From: Goleter apudmare HA4340-LM2 | GTDB taxonomy: Bacteria; Cyanobacteriota; Cyanobacteriia; Cyanobacteriales; Nostocaceae | Direction of reading: 5' to 3' | Length of the DNA: 64,000 nt | Assembly (NCBI GenBank): GCA_019359495.1 | Contig: JAHHHF010000096.1 | Span: 26,969 to 90,968 of the forward strand | Program-made: the position numbers and the translations under genes | Notes under the pieces: model-generated | Told to the model about the DNA's origin: nothing | Databases searched by the model: none | The model's input: only the letters and a program-made list of their open reading frames with translations | Shown: positions 63,813-64,000 of the stretch, piece after piece | Layout: the number at the start of each line of letters is the position of its first letter | Numbering within the stretch: the first letter of the stretch is position 1

Positions 63813-63846
63813 AAGAATACCCCCCGTTTCCGGAGGGTATTCTTTG
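63813..63846 (-). terminator. Intrinsic terminator after psbA
   Basis: AAGAATACCC (63813-63822) pairs with GGGTATTCTT (63835-63844) with a partly paired interior CCG/CGG; on the minus strand TTGTTTTTAG follows. It lies 21 bp past the psbA stop. Confidence 0.88.
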
Positions 63847-63866
63847 ATGTAGCTAAGAGTTAAGAA

Positions 63867-64000
<134 letters not shown>

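Overview
The window is chromosomal DNA from a filamentous, probably heterocyst-forming cyanobacterium (Nostoc/Anabaena-like). Seen directly: genes for psbZ, nblA and the 3' end of psbA (photosystem II D1), a cyanobacterial-type sucrose-phosphate synthase, a group 2 sigma factor, very frequent GCGATCGC (HIP1) octamers, and several runs of degenerate 7-bp tandem repeats (TGACAAA/GACTATN type) of the kind known as STRRs in heterocystous cyanobacteria. Gene density is moderate, with many AT-rich spacers carrying dispersed hairpin repeats.

Layout. 1-5 kb: tRNA-Gly(GCC), ribH and psbZ on the minus strand, then a DHH-CBS-tRNA nucleotidyltransferase fusion and a Uma2-type nuclease. 5-9.6 kb is an accessory island on the minus strand: a DUF1822-type protein, a broken CHAT protease gene fused out of frame to a zinc-ribbon Ser/Thr kinase, and a DUF433/DUF5615 toxin-antitoxin-like pair bounded by two copies of a 49-bp repeat. 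9.9-18 kb is signalling-rich: a UbiB/ABC1 kinase, a PP2C phosphatase, nblA with a tiny upstream leader ORF, a second Ser/Thr kinase, and anmK. 18-25 kb holds a PEP-CTERM protein and the potassium uptake operon kdpA-kdpB-kdpC-kdpD, in which KdpD has no histidine-kinase half. 25.8-30.6 kb has a 1037-residue DUF4347/propeller/Calx-beta protein and a FAD monooxygenase. 30.7-37.7 kb: priA, a sigma factor, a GNAT acetyltransferase, HU and CobD. 37.8-46.7 kb: a disulfide-less flavoprotein, a CPBP protease, the acpP-fabF-tkt cluster and ubiD. 46.8-50.8 kb is a degraded accessory stretch with two DUF4058 relics around a TauD-like dioxygenase and an SH3 protein, followed by a methyltransferase. 51-57 kb: a PD-(D/E)XK-TPR fusion, a degenerate histidine kinase and an FHA-PAS-GAF-GGDEF-EAL protein. 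58-64 kb: a TpsB outer-membrane protein, an RRM gene relic, recR (apparently with an ACG start), sucrose-phosphate synthase and the psbA 3' end.

How parts fit together: the Kdp genes form one ATP-driven K+ importer; ACP and FabF serve fatty-acid elongation and sit with transketolase; UbiD and possibly the ABC1 kinase relate to prenylquinone metabolism; the kinases, phosphatase, sensor kinase and c-di-GMP enzyme make the window unusually rich in signalling genes.

The most notable observations are: the CHAT/zinc-ribbon kinase locus and its flanking repeats; a 9-residue ORF with a strong ribosome site 60 bp before nblA; repeat-derived segments that sit in frame inside two conserved enzymes (the DHH-CBS-nucleotidyltransferase and CobD); relic genes too short for ordinary ORF calling (two DUF4058 fragments, one RRM fragment); orphan intrinsic terminators suggesting small RNAs; and the ACG start of recR. 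All family assignments are from reading translated sequence against remembered family motifs; no database search was run.
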